DNA of 6,278 bases, from NCBI GenBank assembly GCA_028678635.1, contig JAJRDC010000142.1, positions 1-6,278 of the forward strand. The letters run 5' to 3'. Made by a program: the position numbers and the translations under genes. Of this stretch, positions 4,622-6,278 are shown piece by piece; within the stretch, counting starts at the first letter, position 1; every line of letters begins with the position of its first letter. Under the pieces are notes generated by a model. That model worked only from the letters and a program-made list of their open reading frames with translations, was not told the DNA's origin and searched no databases. Source of the stretch: Methanomicrobiales archaeon (GTDB taxonomy: Archaea > Halobacteriota > Methanomicrobia > Methanomicrobiales > JACTUA01).

Positions 4622-5998
4622 TTAACCCTTCGGATCAGTGATGAACCCTGCCAGCTGGTACGCCCGGGAGCCCCCGCCCAGGTTCTGCACCCGGGCGAAC
4701 CCGTGCATCTTCAGGATGCTCACGGCAATGCTTCCCCGCGGGCCGCCCTTGCACATGGTGATGTACTGCCGGGAAGGATCCAGCTCCGCGTGCCGGGTCC
4801 GGAGGTCGTGCCAGGGGACGTGGACCGATCCCTCCGCGTGGCCGCTCTCCCACTCCTCGATGGACCGGACGTCCAGGAGCACCGCTTTTTCGGCACTGAT
4901 CAGGTCATGGGCCTTCTGGGCGGAGATGACCGGGACAGTGGAGAACGGCAGCCCCGCGGTCCCCCAGGCGAGCATCCCCCCGTCCAGGAAGCCGGTGACC
5001 CGGTCGAACCCGACGCGGTAGAGCTGGAGGGCCGCCTCCCCCGCCTGGTCCCGGTTCTCCACGACGAGCAGGATCTCGCGGTCGGGCGGGAGGACCCAGC
5101 CGGCCCAGGTGGCGAAGTTGCCTGCCAGGTCCATGTTCCAGCACCCGGGGATGTGCATCCCCGAGAATGCCTGGTAGCTCCGCGTGTCCAGGACCAGCAC
5201 CTCGCCGGCGTTCCGGGCGGCCATGGCAGCGGGATCGAGGGGCACCGGCCGGGGCAGGTCCCGCAGGAGGGCGGGGCCGGCCCGGTTGATCTCGGAGCAG
5301 CGGGAGAAGTGGTCCGGGGCAGCCGGCATTTCGGAGGTGAGGGCCCGGATGAACTCCTCCCGGTCCCGGATCTGGAGGGCATAGTTGTATTTCATCTCGT
5401 ACCCGATGGTGCTGGACCTTTTTGCCGCCATCGCCCGCCCGCAGAGGGACCCTGCACCATGGGCAGGGTAGACCTCGCACCCGGGGGGAAGCGTGAGGAT
5501 CTTCCCGTGGAGGTTGTCGTAGAGAGAGCCGGCCAGCTCGGCTGCCTTCCCCGGGAAGAGGTCCGGCCGGCCCACGTCTCCCACAAAGAGCGTATCGCCG
5601 GAGAAGAGGGCAGCGGGTGCCTCTCCCCTGGTCAGGTCGGCGGCCACGTAGCAGATATGCTCGGGGGTGTGGCCCGCGGTCTCGAGGACCGAGAGCCGGA
5701 TGTCTTCCAGTACCACCTGGTCGCCCTCGGCAAGGGGAGTATGCGGGAACGCGCAGTTCGCGGACCGGGGTGCATGGATCCGGGCACCGGTGGCATCTGC
5801 CAGATCCAGGTGCCCCGAGACAAAGTCGGCGTGCAGGTGCGTGGAGAGGACATCGGTGATCCGGAGTCCCATCTCCCGGGCGGTGGAGAGGTAGCGGCTG
5901 ATGTCCCGTTCCGGGTCGACAACGGCACAGGTCCGGTTCCCTGCCACCAGGTAGGAACTGTGGGCAAGGCCCGGCACAAAGAACGGCTGGATAATCAT
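4622..5998 (-). CDS. CstB-like persulfide dioxygenase/sulfurtransferase (MBL fold with two rhodanese domains)
   Basis: A 458-residue cytosolic fusion. Residues 1-245 are a metallo-beta-lactamase domain of the ETHE1/persulfide dioxygenase group: THLHADFVSGH (53-63) supplies His54, His56 and Asp58; TAGHTPEH (108-114) gives His110; FSGDTLFVGDVGRPDL (132-147) gives Asp135; and YPAHGAGSLCG (177-187) gives His180 and Cys186. By family knowledge His54, His110 and Asp135 would bind the iron. Residues 255-352 are a rhodanese fold with no Cys at the active-site loop (VVENRDQAG), a pseudo-domain. Residues 358-458 are an active-looking rhodanese with Cys416 in CKGGPRGS. The order and size match CstB, which oxidises persulfides and forms thiosulfate. 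The ATG at 5998 matches the family N-terminus; the frame runs open to 6217, but that stretch has no family sequence and would run into the divergent gene. Two sulfur transporter genes follow in an operon. Confidence 0.9.
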   Translation of the reverse strand: MIIQPFFVPGLAHSSYLVAGNRTCAVVDPERDISRYLSTAREMGLRITDVLSTHLHADFVSGHLDLADATGARIHAPRSANCAFPHTPLAEGDQVVLEDIRLSVLETAGHTPEHICYVAADLTRGEAPAALFSGDTLFVGDVGRPDLFPGKAAELAGSLYDNLHGKILTLPPGCEVYPAHGAGSLCGRAMAAKRSSTIGYEMKYNYALQIRDREEFIRALTSEMPAAPDHFSRCSEINRAGPALLRDLPRPVPLDPAAMAARNAGEVLVLDTRSYQAFSGMHIPGCWNMDLAGNFATWAGWVLPPDREILLVVENRDQAGEAALQLYRVGFDRVTGFLDGGMLAWGTAGLPFSTVPVISAQKAHDLISAEKAVLLDVRSIEEWESGHAEGSVHVPWHDLRTRHAELDPSRQYITMCKGGPRGSIAVSILKMHGFARVQNLGGGSRAYQLAGFITDPKG

Positions 5999-6049
5999 GG
6001 GAGTCCCAGCGTCCAGTCTGGCGGCATGCTCCATGAAGGTTCCGACCCG

Positions 6050-6073
6050 TGGAATCCCTGGTGCGGTCCCCCG
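6050..6073 (+). repeat. Imperfect 24-bp direct repeat, copy 1
   Basis: This stretch matches 6200-6223 at 20 of 24 positions, with an uninterrupted 11-base identity at the left end (TGGAATCCCTG) and TCCCCCG at the right end. The copies are exactly 150 bases apart. This copy lies 52-75 bases upstream of the MBL/rhodanese start. Read in the antiporter's frame from GTG at 6049 it gives V-E-S-L-V-R-S-P, against M-E-S-L-L-A-S-P for the real gene start, then stops at a TAG at 6097-6099. Confidence 0.5.
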
Positions 6074-6163
6074 TGGACAGCCGCGGGACGCAGGAATAGT
6101 CTGCCTCCTACTCCCCATGGATTCGAGCCGGTACGGCGGCAAGGGCACGGCCGGATACCACCG

Positions 6164-6174
6164 CAAACCGTTTG
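6164..6174. promoter_or_regulatory. Small dyad, possible operator in the divergent gap
   Basis: CAAAC-C-GTTTG is a perfect inverted repeat with 5-base arms and a single central base. It lies 25-35 bases upstream of the antiporter ATG (6199), where an archaeal TATA box would sit for a leaderless message, so a protein bound here could control that gene. It may be chance, as the arms are short. Confidence 0.3.
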
Positions 6175-6198
6175 TAGGCACCATTCCCATCATATGCG

Positions 6199-6278
6199 AT
6201 GGAATCCCTGCTGGCATCCCCCGAGTTCCAGATGATGCTGCTCCTCTTCGTGGCCCTCGGGGGGTACCTGATCGCGTC
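6199..6278 (+). CDS. N-terminus of a probable cation:proton antiporter (partial)
   Basis: Only 26 codons are in the window; the gene runs off the right edge. The translation starts M-E-S-L-L-A-S-P-E-F-Q-M-M and continues into a hydrophobic first helix containing LLLFVALGGYLIA. This wording is typical of the first membrane helix of Kef/NhaS-type CPA2 sodium or potassium:proton antiporters in methanogens, but this is recognition from memory on a short fragment, so other polytopic membrane proteins remain possible. The ATG at 6199 has no clear Shine-Dalgarno. The gene diverges from the MBL/rhodanese operon across a 200-base gap. Its first eight codons overlap copy 2 of the 24-bp repeat. Confidence 0.6.
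   Translation, partial: MESLLASPEFQMMLLLFVALGGYLIA
6200..6223 (+). repeat. Imperfect 24-bp direct repeat, copy 2, over the antiporter start
   Basis: This is the partner of the copy at 6050-6073 (20 of 24 identical, offset 150 bases). It covers codons 1-9 of the antiporter gene. Flanking sequence on both sides of the two copies is not similar, so the matching block has sharp edges. Confidence 0.5.

Noticed and set aside
6113..6133. A CTCGAATCC stretch on the minus strand resembling a tRNA T-loop.
   Set aside because: The flanking bases cannot form the T-stem, GTTC is missing, and there is no anticodon arm or acceptor stem around it.
5999..6217. A 73-residue N-terminal extension of the MBL/rhodanese protein.
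   Set aside because: Family members begin at the equivalent of MIIQPFFVPG, the extension has no recognisable sequence, and it would overlap the start of the divergent gene. An intermediate ATG at 6034 lacks a ribosome binding site.
4703..6235. A 510-codon plus-strand open frame lying antisense to the MBL/rhodanese gene.
   Set aside because: Its product is a low-complexity Gly/Pro/Arg/Val-rich sequence with no family features. Such long antisense frames are common opposite GC-rich genes, and the minus-strand product has a full set of catalytic motifs.

Overview
The window looks like chromosomal DNA of a GC-rich archaeon, most plausibly a methanogenic euryarchaeon of the Methanomicrobiales type. 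This is an inference. It rests on GC-rich coding sequence with sharply AT-rich archaeal-style core promoters (best seen upstream of the serpin), a strong GGTGATC ribosome binding site, short-leader or leaderless-looking starts, and protein styles familiar from that group (small flavodoxins, a lipoprotein serpin, split YeeE/YedE transporters). No rRNA, tRNA, CRISPR array, transposase or integrase is visible.

Layout. At the left edge lies the 5' end of a minus-strand secreted or membrane protein (1-76). Two minus-strand flavoproteins follow: an NAD(P)H:quinone oxidoreductase / KefF-like flavodoxin-fold protein (271-870) and a short-chain flavodoxin (1001-1474). Divergent from the flavodoxin is a small four-helix membrane protein on the plus strand (about 1610-1996). 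It converges on a minus-strand lipoprotein serpin (2086-3381), and an A/T hairpin that could terminate both sits between the two stop codons. Next comes a compact minus-strand sulfur operon, in transcription order: a metallo-beta-lactamase/pseudo-rhodanese/rhodanese fusion resembling CstB and persulfide dioxygenases (4622-5998), then two half-size YeeE/YedE sulfur transporter subunits (4057-4581 and 3489-4046). At the right edge the first 26 codons of a plus-strand membrane protein, probably a Kef/CPA2-type cation:proton antiporter, diverge from the sulfur operon.

How the genes may work together. The three-gene operon reads as one module: membrane import or export of a small sulfur species (thiosulfate or sulfane sulfur) through the YeeE/YedE pair, coupled to persulfide/thiosulfate chemistry by the cytosolic fusion enzyme. 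If the host is a strict anaerobe, an enzyme with every visible feature of an O2-consuming persulfide dioxygenase is the most interesting point in the window. The two flavoproteins could serve a related redox-stress role, but only proximity suggests it. The serpin is probably an extracytoplasmic, lipid-anchored inhibitory protease inhibitor and looks independently transcribed.

All intergenic gaps are shorter than 300 bases. The divergent gap 5999-6198 holds a near-perfect 24-bp repeat of the antiporter gene's start and a small dyad.
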